Shown here piece by piece: positions 49,286 through 62,344 of a stretch of 64,000 nt of DNA. The notes below the pieces were generated by a model. It was not told the DNA's origin. It did not search any database and saw only the letters and a program-made list of their open reading frames with translations. The position numbers and the translations under genes were made by a program. The stretch's first letter is position 1; each line of letters begins with the position of its first letter. This stretch comes from Lingula anatina (Eukaryota; Brachiopoda; Lingulata; Lingulida; Lingulidae). The DNA is taken from NCBI RefSeq assembly GCF_001039355.2, contig NW_019775925.1, forward strand, positions 30,701-94,700, in the 5' to 3' direction.

Positions 49286-50398
49286 TCACAAACTTGAGTT
49301 GCCTGTCGTCACTGTGCGTGGGCACCTTTTTTCCTTTTGACGCGATTTCCATAGCCTTCCCAGAAGTCGCTTGTAACCCTCTCTCACTTCCGGTAGCCTG
49401 ACTCCGTATATGACGGGATCCAGGATTCCGTTCAACATGGGGATTATCCCCGAGATGACTTGTGTGAAAACCACCTGGAAACTAACTTCGAAGTCTTTTG
49501 CTGCCATATAAGCCTTAATGTAAAATGTGACAACTGCCGGCAACCAGCAAATAACCACACTGGCGGATAAGATAACAACTGTTATGATTAACTTTTTATT
49601 CTTTTTAGCAAGTGTGGCATTTCGCTGGATGTCCCCGTTGGATGGGTAGTAGTTATGCTTGCTTACGATCTTTCTAGCAATGCGGAACAGAACCACGTAG
49701 AGAACCATATTTGCAATAACCAAAATAGTACACAAAATGGCATAGTACCATGATTTACCGGCCGCATTCAATTTGGTGTAATGCAAACAGCAGTCGGTAC
49801 CGCCTTCTCCAAAACTAACAACGTGGAAACTCAACGGGGCCAAGCACGCAACGATGAATGTAACTGCCATACCAATGTGGATTCTTCTTTTAGTCACCAG
49901 CGTGTTGCTTCGTAACGGGAAAGCAAGCGAGATTGTCTGATACAGAACAATGTACGTTGTCACGAGGAGGGGCAATTGGAAAGCGAACACACACAGATCA
50001 GCGGTTACCAAGCTGAAACACACCAAAGTGGGGTTTTGGGAAAGGTTCCTTGAAACGTGGAGCACCTGTACAGCGGCTGCGTGGATGATGCTGAAGAAGA
50101 TAAATCCCAAGTCTGCAACCGACAGGTAAATCAAAATGATATGGAGGGCCTGCCAGGGTTTGTTCGTTTGAAACAATGCTGTAACGGATACGGAGTTTTC
50201 TATAAGCCCAACGGCACACAGAAATACAGCAACTCCATATGCTCCTTGCAGTTGTATCTCGTTCGTTGGTGATAACGGAACAACGCTGTTGCAATCAACG
50301 GTGCCATCCGTGATCTCAATGGGATCAAAACCGAGAAAACAAAGTTGGGGTCGGAAGATACCAGTTGTTTCATTTTTTGAGTATCCAGACGTTTTCAT
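49286..50398 (-). CDS. Rhodopsin-like GPCR, mirror copy
   Basis: Single exon, 370 residues, colinear with the left copy. Differences by eye: A12T, W20C, M27I, T43S, L58V, V87I, L102F, V187A, L238F, A316S. All class A marks (N68, D96, C127, CWLP, DPVIY) are kept, as is the YQT triplet in place of DRY. The conservative nature of the changes and the open frame suggest the protein is under constraint. Confidence 0.88.
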   Translation of the reverse strand: MKTSGYSKNETTGIFRPQLCFLGFDPIEITDGTVDCNSVVPLSPTNEIQLQGAYGVAVFLCAVGLIENSVSVTALFQTNKPWQALHIILIYLSVADLGFIFFSIIHAAAVQVLHVSRNLSQNPTLVCFSLVTADLCVFAFQLPLLVTTYIVLYQTISLAFPLRSNTLVTKRRIHIGMAVTFIVACLAPLSFHVVSFGEGGTDCCLHYTKLNAAGKSWYYAILCTILVIANMVLYVVLFRIARKIVSKHNYYPSNGDIQRNATLAKKNKKLIITVVILSASVVICWLPAVVTFYIKAYMAAKDFEVSFQVVFTQVISGIIPMLNGILDPVIYGVRLPEVREGYKRLLGRLWKSRQKEKRCPRTVTTGNSSL

Positions 50399-52218
50399 TG
50401 CAAAAAAGTTGGTCTTGTCGTATAAGTCTCAACTCTCTTTTACACACCACGGTATATTTGACACAGAGTTTTTTGACAGTTGCTGTACCTTCACAATCAG
50501 GTATGTCAAAATATAACAACTGAAAGGCCGACGTCTTGATTATGGTGCTTTTTCCAGGAAGAACCTCTTATTTCCCCTTGTCTCCGCGTCTCTGAACTTA
50601 GTGCGAGTTAAACTCTACGTCATAGGTTTTATGACAGTATTACAGCGTTACTGTAATCCCGAAACAGGTAGTGCGTTGAAATATATGCGCTTCAACCCGA
50701 CAACTGTATATCAAAGGTGAATGTGTTTTTATCAATCACCAACAGTTATATAAATATATCAAATGCCTGCCTGATACACAAACAGCTACCCGCATTCGTT
50801 TGTAGTGTTTTGCTACAAATGAGTCATATTTCCTGGTGCGAGGCAATTATCACACAAAACACTGGTGGCAAGTATTAAATGAGTTTTCTGAAGGGGAATT
50901 ATAATGTAGGCCTACCCAATGGTGCACTGTAGTTTTTAAGGATGGGACGGTAAATTATGGATGTAATGTATCGACTGCCACTTTGTTTAATCAAAAATAC
51001 AAGGTTTTATTAGTCCTAACTCGTGGATAATGCATGCTATTTGACAAATAGGTAGCAAACGGTCATAATGGTGTTTTTATCACTTTTGCTTTGCTGATAA
51101 CAGCGTGGCACCGGCATGATGCATGGGTATGGTTATCAAAGTTATTACTATTCTGTGATATGAAGAAGATGTACTTTTCCCACATCTTTTTTTCACGGTG
51201 AATATTGTGATCGGTTCGTTGTGTAATCATATAGTGGTTCTTTAACTTTACACTATCGTCTGAATTCAAAGGCGTACTATGCGCGCTTGAGTTTTATGTA
51301 TCATGTGGCAATAACAAAGTTCCCCCCAGACGTTTTTAGCAAATTTTCTGTTATCACCAAGGTGCACTTTATCCCAAATGCCTAAAAACGTTCTATAAAC
51401 CCATTATCCAGTAACAATATTCATTTTCAAATTATTACCACCACGAGTGAAATTCTCCATACTCTATTTCCGGTACGAGACTGAGTCAAAAATTGGAATA
51501 AAAGGATGCAAAAGCAGATTTATAGGTCGTTATTTCATGAACAATCATAATTTAGTGACTGAGGAAATAAACATTAACTATACATATTAAAACAAGCAAA
51601 TTAAAAATTCTGTTTTAAAAATGTTGTACTCTCATTGCACATGTGGTCCTTTAATACACGCCATGCCTAGAAGACGTAACGGACGACAAAGTAAATTAAC
51701 AACTGATTTGGTTGTTTCAGAAATATTTTAGTCTATCCCTTTGACCAATCATACCAACTTTTACACAAAAAGCAAATAGAGTAAGCTTTAGGCTGTTGCC
51801 ATGTTAAGTGAACTACCTCAGTTTTATCCTTTTCCAATTTAATAATGAAAACCAACTAAAATGGTTTAGGGAGATGACTCCTAGAACGGACCCAGTTTAC
51901 AATCACTTCTGGTTCGGTTACACCCTTTAGGAACCCGCTCTCTGTTGAGATTCCCAGCTGAGTTTCAACGTCTAATATCGTTCAAGAGCTAGCACAATAT
52001 ATGCCTGAATGTCTCTCACGGGTACAAAATACAAGCAATGGTTTTCCAAGTATTTCGACTTACAATTCCGTCAGCTGTGGGACAACTTTGAAAGCATTAG
52101 CTAAGCACGTTATTTAGCAGTTCCATTAAACATTTAGCGATCAAAGAGATTTTCTGCATTAGCCTTTCGTCCGCTCACTGATGTTTTGGTCGAAAGCATA
52201 ATCAGTTACGTGTCTAAG

Positions 52219-52356
52219 CGTGGCACCGGCATGATGCATGGGTATGGTTATCAAAGTTATTACTATTCTGTGATATGAAGAAGATGTACCTTTCCCACAT
52301 CTTTTTTTCACGGTGAATATTGTGATCGGTTCGTTGTGTAATCATATAGTGGTTCT
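52219..52356. repeat. Duplicated 138-bp segment ending at the N
   Basis: Repeats 51,104-51,241 in direct orientation with essentially one substitution (AAGATGTACC for AAGATGTACT), then stops at the N. It interrupts sequence that is continuous in the left arm (GTGTCTAATCTAGCTAGC when inverted). This is typical of a misplaced contig end. Confidence 0.85.
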
Positions 52357-52357
52357 N
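52357..52357. other. Single-N assembly gap
   Basis: Follows the duplicated segment; the sequence right of it resumes the normal mirror of the left arm near 20,785. Confidence 0.85.
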
Positions 52358-53475
52358 AAGCTAGCTAGCTAATGTACAGATTGCAAAGCCTGCTCAATCT
52401 TCATGTTACGACAGTTTGACACCCGTTTTACATTCACTGTTTTAGCGAGATCATTATCGATATGTCATCTGTTGTTCATGTATTTGTTATCCATTCTGCC
52501 AAATATAACAAGGTCGGATTTTACGTTCCTTGATATCTTCGCCATTTAATATTAATGTTCTTGATCCTATTATCCCTAGTTGTAGAAAAAACTTGAAACG
52601 TCCACTGTTTTCGCTAGCGGTTTACCCTTATTGTGCTAGAGGAGCCGGGTGATTCAGCACTTCTGATGCAACGTACATTTGCTTAAGTGGTAACTTTTCA
52701 TTGAGTGTGGTGCCCCGTGAGTTTGCACTTTATTTCATTCAACACAGTGTCTCCGTAGAAGGAACACATAGTATATTCTTTCTTTTTTATTTTCTGTTTT
52801 GTTACTTAGAATTAATAGTTTTAGGAATGGCAGATATGTTTTATGTGTCTTGTGAATCCCTACGTGAAATAAAACCAAGATCCAATGAACAACTTACGCC
52901 TGTCGTTGGGTTTGCTTATCTGTGTAGCCCCCGTGTGCTATTAGAGGATAATTCTGTTGTGCTACTTGCAAAAGTCCAAACTACCATATCCAAAATCTTA
53001 TATCTTCAGTAGACAAAATCTCAGCATTATTTTTAAATGTTCCTTTTATACCTTTTTTTAGATATTTATTAATATTAATTTTAGTCGACTATGCATGTGC
53101 ATGTTTGTGATTTTTGTTTCCAAAGCGTTGAAAAGGGCTCTGGCCTGATATATACACAATAAGCGGATCCAGGATGAGGGAGGAGGAACATTTCTTTATA
53201 CGTTTTTTTCGTTGAAATTATTCATTCAAACGTCTATCTCAGACTAAGCTGCTTGCAATTTAAAAAAGTAAAATTTCTTCTTGGAATTGTAGCAGACAAT
53301 GACAAATTATTCAGTTTCCTACACATGGTAGGCCTACATGTACCCCCCCCCCCCCAAAAAAAAAAAGAACTTGCAATTAACACGAGGATATATAGTTAAA
53401 TATTGTTTTACGATGAATGGGGCATCATTTAGTAGGGAGGATATCTTGTTCTCTGAATGTTTTTAGAGAGTTCAG

Positions 53476-55105
53476 TCAAACTGGCAATATCGGGTGGGCG
53501 ACTCCAAACACCCTCTCCGGATCTGGCATGACGACATTTTCTTTAGACAACATCAATTTCATCTCCGAAAGCTGTGCTAATGAGTTTTTGTTGTCTTGTA
53601 GAACTTTGGCGGCGGTGGAACAAGCAGGGTTTTCAAAGAACTCGACCTCAGCGCCCTCTGGGATCGTTTCCAAAAGAGCTTTAAGCAGTGCTATCATTGC
53701 AGCAGACGATTCAGCGTAAAGTGGCGCGAGATGGAAATAATGAGGAGCGTCTTGGATGACACCGTAACCCTTTACGGCCCCGTCGTGTGCTACAGCTACC
53801 AAAGTGGTAGAAGTTGGTTTTGTTAGCCAAATTTCCAAACATTTTCTCCTAGGGAACCCGTGGATAGACGTGTCGTACGCAAATAAGCTGTCAAAGTCGA
53901 CGTCACTCTTTTGAAGGATTTTGATTGGCGGATGAGTCGCGCGTTCTGACTCTTCACATGTTCTTAGCTTTGAGATGTCAATTTTACCGGCGCAAACCAT
54001 GATAGATTGGAAATTGCCGGAAGCAAGCTTCATCCCAAATTTTATATTGGTATGGACCCTCTCCACCACGCTCCACAGAAGCAAATTTCTTTCCCCGACG
54101 ATGTCTAGAATTCTTCTGGCTATCCGCTTGGCTTGAGAAATAAAGTAATAGGCAAGCTAATTAAAAACGACAGTAGACCCAACACCATCTAATAATGTAA
54201 AATCGTAACTAAATTCCTAATACCTTGCAGATGGAATTGTTTCTCGAACTGATCTGATTAGTGACATTTGGAAGCGTACAGGTATTTGTTGCCGTTTCTA
54301 ATATACTGCACATTATAACTTCCATTTGTTCCAATGCCCTTATGGCACAAGAGAAAAAATCTATCATTATTCCATTTATGCAATTATTTACTGTACTCAT
54401 GCAAAAGGGCGTTTTAGGGTAAAATGGAAAAATGACCTTTTGCATGTTGCTATATTCTTACCGACTTTTGTCCCTCGATATTTCTTCGTCACGATGAAGT
54501 AACCGACAAACGCAGTGCTCTCGTTTAACAATACCGCAACTCTGCAACCTACAATAAAACGACGTGCTATTTTATTGTGCACGGACAAATTCGTCTATTG
54601 ATCATAAGGCCAATTACGTGACTATTATACATTTGCCATATTTAAGATATTGTCGCTGCATTAGTTGTTCTAAAACATCGAAATAGGCCTTAAGCACACA
54701 CTTAGCTAGAAATCTTAAGAGTTGGCAATAAATTTTGCTCTGGCTCTGACATATGACAATAAGCTTTAAAACTAACACAGAAAAGGCCTCTGGATGCACG
54801 AGTGAATAAAAACAGAAAGTGGCTATAAAAGAAAAAGCACTGGAAACAGGTTCAAAGTCCACGATGAAGATCTTTTTTTTTTCTTTTTTGGAAAATATAG
54901 TGTAATATGGTAGGTTCTCACCAATCAGCTGTCCCAGGTGTTCTGCTACAATGAAGTTTTCTTCTCCTACGTACTCCATTATAGCTGACAGCGTTTCTTT
55001 ACTCCTGAAGAATTGGGCCTCCTCCGCTAAGCAATTAATCCCCGGGATATCTTCCTGCCGCGCTGAACGTATGATGACGTCAGCTGAAATGTCGTCTGCT
55101 GCCAT
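53476..55105 (-). CDS. GNAT-family acetyltransferase, mirror copy
   Basis: Exons 55105-54922, 54548-54462, 54131-53476; 308 residues, frame open and exon lengths identical to the left copy. YRGTKVG is kept. About 29 residues differ from the left copy, far more than for the GPCR, with a cluster in the linker (RTCEESERATHPP against RTGEVSDDASDPP). Confidence 0.85.
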
Positions 55106-56944
55106 TCTGCAAAATACATTTGAATACATGATTATATCACTATACTCTAGAGATTCATATAGGCCTACAGAAGTTTGTATTTATTGGGAATTGAATCTAT
55201 TTTATTATTTTGGATTATGAAGGTCACTGTTGTTCAGGGGCAGAAATAATAATAGGCTACATACAGCAGGTGTTGTTAAAACAGTGTTGCGAAAAAGTAA
55301 ATTTCGGAAAAATAAACCTTCCGAAAAATATATATTACATGTATATCTTAGACTGATGAATATACGGGCTGATAAAATTCTTTTGTGTCTGAATACATCA
55401 GTATTGCAACGCCACAATACGATATCTGGCTACGGTACAGTATATATGTACTAGTACTTGCAGATAAAACTGCAGATAAATGCGTTGTATCGATCTAAAA
55501 GTCTTAATGTGTTCTCAACGTTATTGCGAACGAGGAAAATCCATTAGGTTCTTTTATTACACTTATTCAACTGGAGCTGTTTTACTTGCAATGGCCTGCT
55601 TTAACACTGGAGTTACTGGTAGGCCTACATGAATGCATTCACATTTCAGAGTGGAGGTATGGATCTAGTTTCACTTTAAATACTACCAGTTTCTGTCAAG
55701 CAGGCAATGCAGTAAATAATATCTAACAAGCTTTGCTCTTTGTAGTTATATAAAAATCGCATACCTTTTGCGGATAGGCCTACTACTGGTATGCTTAATC
55801 GGTCAATTCCCCCAAGTGATCACAGCTAGTTTCAATCAGTCAGGTTACGGCTAGTCCCGCTACACTGCCCCTTGGTCGTTGCGACTATCAGTGAGATATG
55901 TAGGTACAGGAGGTTGACCCTGGACGTCTTGCAGCTTGATATGAGAGCTCACATAAGACGGGACCTGCATGATAGGTCAAGGTCATTGTTATGATAAAAT
56001 AGGTCAGAGGTAAAATACAAAGTCTCGTAGAATAGATCGATTTTTTTTTCTTTTTGAAAACCAGCAGTGGTTAAAGTTGTGACACTTCCTGGGGACTCGT
56101 TCGACGTTCATTTGTTAGAAATATTTGATAAGATATAATCTAAAATGCTTCAAGATGTCCTTTCCACAGTGTTGGTGTAAATGTTTTTATTAAACGCCAA
56201 CTTGCAAACAATGCGATTCTAGAATGAAACGCAAATATGAAATCTATTATGGTTATTGGAAAGGAATAGCATCAAAAACGTGATCAAACGCGTTCTAGGA
56301 GAGGGGATTTTCATGTAAGTAGTATTTTCCTTTTATCCTTAAATTCAGAAATTATTGGTATTTGATCAACGTTCGAAAAAAACATTATTTATTGGTTTTA
56401 ACACTAAGGGTTTTACTACAAGTCCCACTAAAAAGGCAATAGTTTTATACATATCTACCCAAGTACACGCGGAACAGTGAGTTTACAGATGGCTTCTAAA
56501 ATGATGTATGGTGCTGTAATGTAGAGATGGCAAATTGTTAACCAGGAATGATCCTTTTAAATGACAGTCAATGTTATGGCTATTTTAAGTTCAACGTCAA
56601 TTTCACAATTTCTGTCATCAGCAAAATGAATTTAATGTTATCTTATCAACATTAGAACGGGCACCAGGTTCATTCCAAACAAGAAAAAAAAATCCTACGC
56701 ATTATTTTTGAAATTTGTTCTAAGCGTTTGGGCCACGAACATTTAATTCTAGAAAATTGATTATGTGGTCGGATTGATCACACCATTCGAATTGTTTGGA
56801 CAACTACCGTATGTCTTATCTTGAAACTAGAGCCTTCGTGCGCGTGTTTGAGTGAATGTGTATATTTTCTAGTGTGAATTTTGTTAATGTGTCCGCGCCT
56901 GTGTTTGTGTGCAAAATGCTTATGTAGAAATAAAAGTGATCAGT

Positions 56945-57171
56945 GATAACTTCAAACCATTCTGCCACAAACTTGTAGTTGTATAAAACCTTTGTATTGT
57001 CAATGATAAATGGATAGGTGTTAGGGACAAAACTTATTTCGGACAGACACTTAATTGAGGAAGTCGTGACCACGTTTGTCTGCACGGCTCATAGCACGTT
57101 GCTGGAGTGACTGCACGATGGACATTTGTGGCCCACCACACTGCCCTGTATGAGGCCCAGATTGACAAAAG

Positions 57172-57213
<42 letters not shown>
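56945..57213 (+). repeat. SINE-like repeat with (AAT)n tail, copy 3
   Basis: Mirror of the copy at 15,868-16,130. The AAT array (57,172-57,214) is longer here. Confidence 0.65.
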
Positions 57214-57215
<2 letters not shown>

Positions 57216-59106
57216 TGTGCCATCTTCCTAATTGACTTATGCAAAATTTGATTCTTAAACGGTGACACGTACGGTAATCAAAAATTGCATCATTGCTGCA
57301 TGTAAAAGTGAATAAATTGCCCTGGAAACTATACTGTCTCTGTCACTGTAGGTTTATTTTGCAAAGATCTTTATAATTTAGTGAGTATTCTAAAATCCTG
57401 TTGCAGTCAGCGGCAGCTACATTGTGTAAAACGCCGAGTGCTGCCAACATTTGGTGAACCTGGACGCATCTTTGAACGCACCCTACAGAGGAGAAATTTT
57501 AGGTGTGAGCCCCCGCCCCCCTTCCCGCAGCCAATTTTACAATTTCTCGTTCATCCCCGATTTTAACTGACATGGACTGCAGTCAAAGCTCTTCCCCCAA
57601 AAAGTTAAAGTATAGATATACTTTTGTTGTAGGTTTACTTATCCTCATTTCCTACCACGTCTTGACCTGATAAGTAAGCCCAGCCATGCAGGTTCTTTTA
57701 AGATGGCGTTTTGATACACATTAACCGTGTTAAAAAGACATTATATGGGGACGGCTAAAGTAATTAAATATGTCCGATTTCAATGTTCTCTTGAAAGCCT
57801 AGATGTCTGGTGGGGAAGTACAACGCGAGTGTTTTACATGATGGGAAACGATTTGAAGTGTATTACAAAGCTGTTCTTCTTACGAGACAATACTGTACGA
57901 ATGGATAATCATAGAGATCTGATTCATAATTCTATTTAGATAATCAGTTTATTGCTAAGCTTGATCAGGTTGGAATATCATATTGTATTACTGTTAAACT
58001 TACCGTTTGTGAACCAATAATTTGATAATTGCTTAATGATATATCAAATTTCATACTTTTCAATCCACGATTCTTTCAAATTTCGATGAAATCTTATTCT
58101 TTACCTTATCGGTTGTAACATTACAAAATTAAAATGTTGGAAGTAAAATATTGGACGTTCCTATCGTATGAATTAGTCAATTGCCCCTTATTCCTGCTCT
58201 CTCTTTCTCTCTCTCTTTCTCTCTCTCTCTCAAAATTCTCGTTGCTATGCTTGGATTTTCCGAGCACAGGAAAATGTCTTGCCGACGGCAATTCATCAAG
58301 TTTGATAGCATCAAGATTTATCTCTGTCCCAGGTCCCCAAGACGTGGGGCCTGGTACACGTCGCCCAAGGCCGCTGTGGTTACTGGTACACTTATCACGA
58401 GGAGTTTGGAGTATAATGCATTAATATATATGTATTGTTACGCGGTTTACTGCAACGTACATGTTTTAAACCTTGCGCATTGTTTAGAAGTGTTTGTGGG
58501 GAACGCGCTACCCCGCTCCGTTGATAATGACTTTGACCACACACTTTGAACAATGTATTCGGAACAACTAACATTTCAGATAACGCATATGATATCATTA
58601 TTTATATTGACCTAGGAGAGCGTTTGGCATAAGACGCACGTCAACTGAGAAAATAGTACTTAACTCACTTTGCCACCGCAACTGTTCTCACGGAGATTTG
58701 TAAAAGCGGTGTCTGGAAGCGGTTTTCAACAAAATATTATATATTCAGTGCTGTCAATTACATTTTATCTTAAGGCAATTTACTCTGTTTTCATGTACGC
58801 ATATCACTTAAGGTACAATGTTTTGATGTGTGTTGGCATCATGCTTACTCCATTAGTATTATTCTCAGTGTCTTTGAACACTCGAAGCGTGTTCTTTGAA
58901 TCAAAAGCCGAGGGACACATTTAGCTAAAATAATGTCACTTAATCTTGTCTCAAAGCACGAATGAACAGTACTGCTACTTTGCTGTGGTGATTTCAAACC
59001 GCTCTTTCTGGTGAACGAAACCGTAAAAATATGTTTTGCTTCCTTGTTCTTAATTCAAAAAGGACTGTTTTGGTTAAATTAATAGCCCCTCTGAGCGACC
59101 ATCTCT

Positions 59107-59121
59107 ATATTGCGCCGGTCG

Positions 59122-59165
<44 letters not shown>
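59107..59165. repeat. (CA)n-(GA)n compound microsatellite
   Basis: Short CA run followed by a long GA run inside a roughly 190-bp segment with no counterpart in the left arm. Confidence 0.85.
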
Positions 59166-59168
<3 letters not shown>

Positions 59169-59802
59169 AAGAGGTCTGTAAAGTGATAAATGCATGTGAA
59201 ATGGGTTTGGAACGTTTCTGTTTCCTTTCAGTTGCCTATTTCGGTTTATTATACCTATTAGCTTTAAGTTCTTCAACTTTCTCTGTCAACTCTTTTTTTC
59301 TTTCAAGAGTTCTGCATTTGGACTTATTGCTAGAAAAATTTTTCATTTCACTTTTCCTCTTACCATAAAGCCACCGATCTTGTGTGCAAGTGAGCCTTCA
59401 CTTAGCAAAGATGCAGATTATTTTATTTTGCATTAAGGCAGGCTTTTCAAAGCAACCCGTCTAAAAAACACCAATAAGCACGGTTCGTGTGCATCATGCA
59501 TCGCGTACTCTGACGTATTTAAGGTAATTTAAGTGAATATGTTGAACGCAAAACTTAATTAAATTGTTACAAATGTCTCTTGTTTATGGTGGGTTAATAC
59601 AATGACCTAGAAATAATGAGCCATTGGTAAATATCAATGAAATATGTTCGAGTTGGCATGTACAGAATATGAATTATCTTTTATAAGGGCATACTGATTC
59701 TAATATGATTCATTTTCACTTACAAACTGTTCGGAACAAAACAGCGAACGCCCAGAAACCTGAAATTAAGGTTAGGTTATTTCCATTTTTTACCGTTCTG
59801 TA

Positions 59803-59805
59803 AAT

Positions 59806-59840
<35 letters not shown>

Positions 59841-59842
59841 TT
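59803..59842. repeat. (TTTA)n microsatellite
   Basis: Tetranucleotide array at the mirror position of the left-arm AT run (13,248-13,283). Confidence 0.85.
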
Positions 59843-59916
59843 GTCCGCATGCAGGCTTTCGTTTATGCACTGATCTATTAATTAATGAGCAAAAAACTAA
59901 TCACATTCGCGCAGGC

Positions 59917-59970
59917 CACACACACACACAAACACACACACACGCGCGCGCGCGCGCGCATGCACACACT
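59917..59970. repeat. Alternating purine-pyrimidine CA/CG tract
   Basis: CA repeats run into about nine consecutive CG dinucleotides and back to CA. Such sequence can adopt Z-DNA. The left counterpart (13,053-13,090) is shorter and interrupted. Confidence 0.8.
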
Positions 59971-62223
59971 TACAAACTCTCTAACGCGCGCCCACGCGAA
60001 CACATACACACACTCGCACACAAACCTGCACATGAAAGAGGAATACATATTCAGGTTTTGTCCCACAGTGCACTTAAATGCAGAAATAATAGCTCGCTTC
60101 TCATCTTTCTTTTTCATTTCAATCTGAAACCACTCTATTATAACAGCTCATGCAATTAGTCAAAAATTACCGAATCTTGACCATGAAATGATATATTCCC
60201 TCAATTACTCGCTGCCCAAAGAATTATAATATCACTGACAAAGAAAACTGTTCACGAATTGACAGTATATCATAATTAATCCAAATTAGAATAAACAGCA
60301 GTCATTAGTCACTAATGTCAGTCAAATATGCACTTATTAGGTAGTTTAAAAACAATTATTTAAATGTGATAACTATTGTGTACAACACACCTTTGTAAAT
60401 AATGGATTTGCCCCAAGAAACCGTCTACCATAGTCAAATGGATGATTTCTTTAGTTATGTTTTGTTGCAAGGCTATTTTTGATGTGTTCAATTTAAATTT
60501 TAATTAAAATTTGTTTCGATTGTTAGTATTTTTTTTACATCCGTAACATAATGCATGTATTTGTCGATTATGGAAATAAAATTCCTTTCGGTTTCATTGG
60601 AAACTTTTAAACCCCTCATACATGTACAAAAAAGACGGAAAAAGGGCAAAGATCACATGCATAGGAATTTTTTGCTTATCCACATTTACTCTAAAAAACA
60701 ATTAACAAGAACTAGGTCAAATGCACACAACACAGATATCAATTGGAAAGCAAAACATAACGTGCATTGCATATTTTTTGCGCCGTTAAGTGCAGAGCAT
60801 TAAACCCAGAAGCCATGATGGGGCCCAGATTGAACGAAATAGCTGGTGCGACTCCGTGTAATTTTAAAATAATTGGTATTTAGATTTTAATGTGTTTTAC
60901 TTACGCACTTCAGCCAGATACATTGTACAACACTTGAATTATAATACAGCAAAAGGACTGACTTAGAGAGCTGGTTTCACAAGATGGTTAAAATCTCAAA
61001 AATTGGTCTAAATTTTAGCCCCAGATGTTGTCTACTTCAATTTAGATAAGTTTCATTGAACTGAAACGTAAGTCATGCCATGTTGCAGGCACAGTTTTCA
61101 ATTCCATCGGGCAACTATGCATGTGTCTTGTGTCAGAAGGGACAGGTACTTTTGATTTAGTGCACGATTTGGGCTACAGCTATTTTGTAAAATAAACCCC
61201 AGTGAACTTCAATTTCGAAATCTGTTATCTGCTGTCTAAGCGATATTGCGTCTGTGATTTGTACAGAAGAGAGCAAATAATATATTTTATTTAAATATTA
61301 TCAACAGTCATCCCAATAACAATGCAGCAAGATTATGCAGCAAGATCTATTTAATTTATTTTTAAAGAAAGTTACATTTGAAAAGTGACTCTCTGACGGA
61401 CCCTGTGAGCTTGAAGGCTTCCTGAGATAGCCTCCTTACAATAAACACCACGCAGGCGCATTTGCATCTTATTTAACCAATGTTGGAAAAGCTTTAATTA
61501 AAGTTAAGTTTTATGTTCGTGTCCTTATCAAAGGTACCATTATTCTTTGACAATAAGACAAACGGAAACTAAAATGGCACTATAACGTTTCTTTAATACA
61601 TCCTGTAATAAAGTAGTCAGACATAAACTGTATATTTTATGCAAACATATCTTACAATGACAGGAAGAGTAAAAGTTGCTTACACCCTTTTAGTTAAATA
61701 GATATAAGACATAATGGAATAATTATATTCCCATACTACAGTCACGCCCTTTTAATCCCGTTCGAATTAATTTTTGTCCAATTAGTTAACTTGTCGTCGT
61801 AAAAAAATATTTAGATTTTAGCTAATTTATAACAATACTGTTTGAGTCACATTTTCATCAATATTGTAACTCAAATTTTTCATACATTTTTCTTTATCTT
61901 TTTATTCTTCTCTGTCATTATTATTATTGTAATTATTATTCATCTCTTTTTGTATTTCTGATACTTTCTAATATGTCTATCAAGTTTAAATGGCTCTGGT
62001 ACAACACAACGTAACTGTCCTTATCAGAGAGTGCAAAAAGATTAACCGTTTGATAAATTGTTTAAATGGTGTTTAAACCCCTAGTTTGCGGACGCGATGT
62101 GACCGCGTGAAAGAGGCACTCAGTAGTACCCACACGTGAATTAATATGCACGTCACGACGTTCGACTGAAGTCACCTCACCGTTACCAAGCGGGAATAAT
62201 TCGGGCACGTCCAAAGGCGGCGA

Positions 62224-62231
62224 TATATAAG
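62224..62231 (+). promoter_or_regulatory. TATA box of the CAP mirror copy
   Basis: TATATAAG about 115 bp upstream of the ATG at 62,345, in a block almost identical to the left arm. Confidence 0.7.
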
Positions 62232-62344
62232 GGGCGAACGCTTATCGGGTGTTTCATCCCCCGTTTGGTAACGGTTAGGTAAGGAGAAACAGATCTTCAG
62301 GTTAGGAACTCAGAGGCCGTCTTCTGATTTGTTACCGGTTCAAG

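Larger units (their letters stand above)
50399..53475. other. Gene-free stretch between GPCR' and GNAT' (right arm)
   Basis: Mirror of 19,414-22,644. It contains the artefactual 138-bp repeat and the N at 52357. A roughly 100-bp segment (about 52,735-52,825) is absent from the left arm and creates a 103-residue ORF with no recognised similarity. Confidence 0.55.
55106..62223. other. Gene-free stretch between GNAT' and CAP' (right arm)
   Basis: Mirror of 10,883-17,807. It holds a SINE-like repeat (56,945-57,213), a CT-rich run near 58,200, an insertion with a CA/GA microsatellite (59,107-59,165), a TTTA array (59,803-59,842) and a CA/CG tract (59,917-59,970). No exon could be supported. Confidence 0.55.

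Noticed and set aside
52701-53012. 103-residue ORF in the right arm
   Set aside because: It depends on a roughly 100-bp segment missing from the left arm, and has no family resemblance.
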